A DNA stretch of 6,720 nucleotides from contig QHUF01000261.1 of the NCBI GenBank assembly GCA_003221075.1, positions 1-6,720 of the forward strand, written 5' to 3'. This DNA is from Gemmatimonadota bacterium. Lineage in GTDB: Bacteria; Gemmatimonadota; Gemmatimonadetes; Gemmatimonadales; GWC2-71-9. Shown here one piece after another: positions 6,172 through 6,720 of the stretch (positions within the stretch are counted from its first letter, which is position 1; each line of letters starts with the position of its first letter). A program made the position numbers and the translations under genes. The notes under the pieces are model-generated. The model saw only the letters and a list, made by a program, of their open reading frames with translations. It did no database searches and was not told the origin of the DNA.

Positions 6172-6187
6172 TACTATCTTCCTCATC
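6172..6187 (+). promoter_or_regulatory. Possible -10 element of a leaderless transcript
   Basis: TACTAT at 6172-6177 matches four of six -10 positions, including T1, A2 and T6. It ends 10 nt before ATG 6188. No Shine-Dalgarno sequence lies between them, so transcription could begin at or very near the start codon. No -35 match is visible. Confidence 0.3.
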
Positions 6188-6720
6188 ATGATGCGGTTCT
6201 GGTCCGCACTGCTGCTGGCGACGGTTTTGGTACGCCCCAGCCTGCCTGCTCAGGCCTCCGTCGACACCACGATCAGCGTAAGCGGTGTCGTGCGCGCTCA
6301 GCAGGGTGTCATCCGCTGGGGTTTGTTTCTGCCGGCGCCGCTTGTCATTCGCTCCGTTCGCGTAAACTGGGTATCGATCGACCCTCAAGCGTCGGGCGTC
6401 GCCAATTACGAGGATAAATTCGTGCAGGCCTCCGGTACGCTTCGCACGGGCACGGATTCAACCGGCGCCGCAAATGCGGAGCTCGTGAATCCGCAGATCA
6501 AGGAGCGTGACCCGGAAGGGATTGTCCGGCGCAATGTGGTGCTCAGCTACACGCAGCGCAGCGTGGTCACACTCGCGGTGACCCCGACGCGTTTTGCGCG
6601 ACCGGACTCCGCCGGACATGGGAGCGGGGCCCGTCCGCTTGTGCTATTCGAGCTGACGAACCAGGCTGACACCCCGCTGCACCTCGTGTTTCCTCGCTCG
6701 GAAGTGGTATGTGTGCGGGT
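6188..6720 (+). CDS. Exported protein of unknown function, 5' part (runs off window)
   Basis: The frame opens at ATG 6188 (or ATG 6191) and stays open for 177 codons to the end of the window. It begins with a signal peptide (MMRFW, hydrophobic core, AQA at 21-23), so the mature protein probably starts at S24. Residues 28-86 alternate like a small beta-barrel: a VSGVV strand, a WGLFLPAPLVI strand, then YEDKFVQASGTL. This resembles an OB-fold-like 'G-x-V ... G-x-L' layout. Residues 150-170 (LVLFELTNQADTPLHLVFP) look like an edge of an Ig-like or BsuPI-like beta-sandwich, where L-T-N followed by P-L and F-P is typical. I recognise no family with certainty. C175 is the only visible cysteine. There is no ribosome binding site before either ATG. 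The gap to the lipoprotein gene is 32 nt, so the two may be linked. Confidence 0.68.
   Translation, partial: MMRFWSALLLATVLVRPSLPAQASVDTTISVSGVVRAQQGVIRWGLFLPAPLVIRSVRVNWVSIDPQASGVANYEDKFVQASGTLRTGTDSTGAANAELVNPQIKERDPEGIVRRNVVLSYTQRSVVTLAVTPTRFARPDSAGHGSGARPLVLFELTNQADTPLHLVFPRSEVVCVR

Overview
The window reads as chromosomal DNA of a GC-rich diderm (outer-membrane-bearing) bacterium. An F-type ATP synthase tail ordered gamma-beta-epsilon, with an epsilon subunit of only 85 residues, is followed by a run of small exported beta-barrel proteins. That combination, and the style of the barrel proteins, reminds me most of Gemmatimonadota. This is an inference from memory, not a search result. All supported genes are on the + strand, and no stretch longer than 170 bases lacks a gene.

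Bases 1-2216 hold the 3' end of the ATP synthase operon: the C-terminal 177 residues of AtpG, a complete AtpD (473 aa) and AtpC (85 aa), packed with a 3-nt gap and a 1-nt overlap. AtpG and AtpD carry the expected family motifs. AtpC keeps only the N-terminal beta-sandwich and lacks the C-terminal helical domain that inhibits ATP hydrolysis in many bacteria.

Bases 2217-5705 hold five consecutive genes for small secreted proteins of 179-214 aa. Each has a Sec signal peptide, a glutamine as the predicted first mature residue, and Gly- and aromatic-rich alternating strands typical of outer-membrane beta-barrels. The first stands alone. The second and third are paralogues, and the fourth and fifth form another, more diverged pair. 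Strong hairpins separate the genes. One hairpin is nearly identical (29/31 bases) ahead of genes two and three, although their proteins have diverged widely. An AT-rich array of 7-nt and 14-nt tandem repeats with six GATC sites and a 24-nt perfect palindrome sits directly before the ribosome binding site of gene five.

Bases 5706-6720 hold a terminator-like hairpin, a small lipoprotein gene with a faint Bor-like pattern, and the first 177 codons of an exported protein of unknown function that runs off the end. The latter has no Shine-Dalgarno sequence and may be leaderless.

Taken together, this is an energy operon followed by a cell-envelope gene cluster grown by local duplication. I found no mobile element, CRISPR array, tRNA, rRNA or defence system. 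The least explained parts are the non-coding ones: the conserved inter-paralogue hairpin and the GATC-rich repeat leader.
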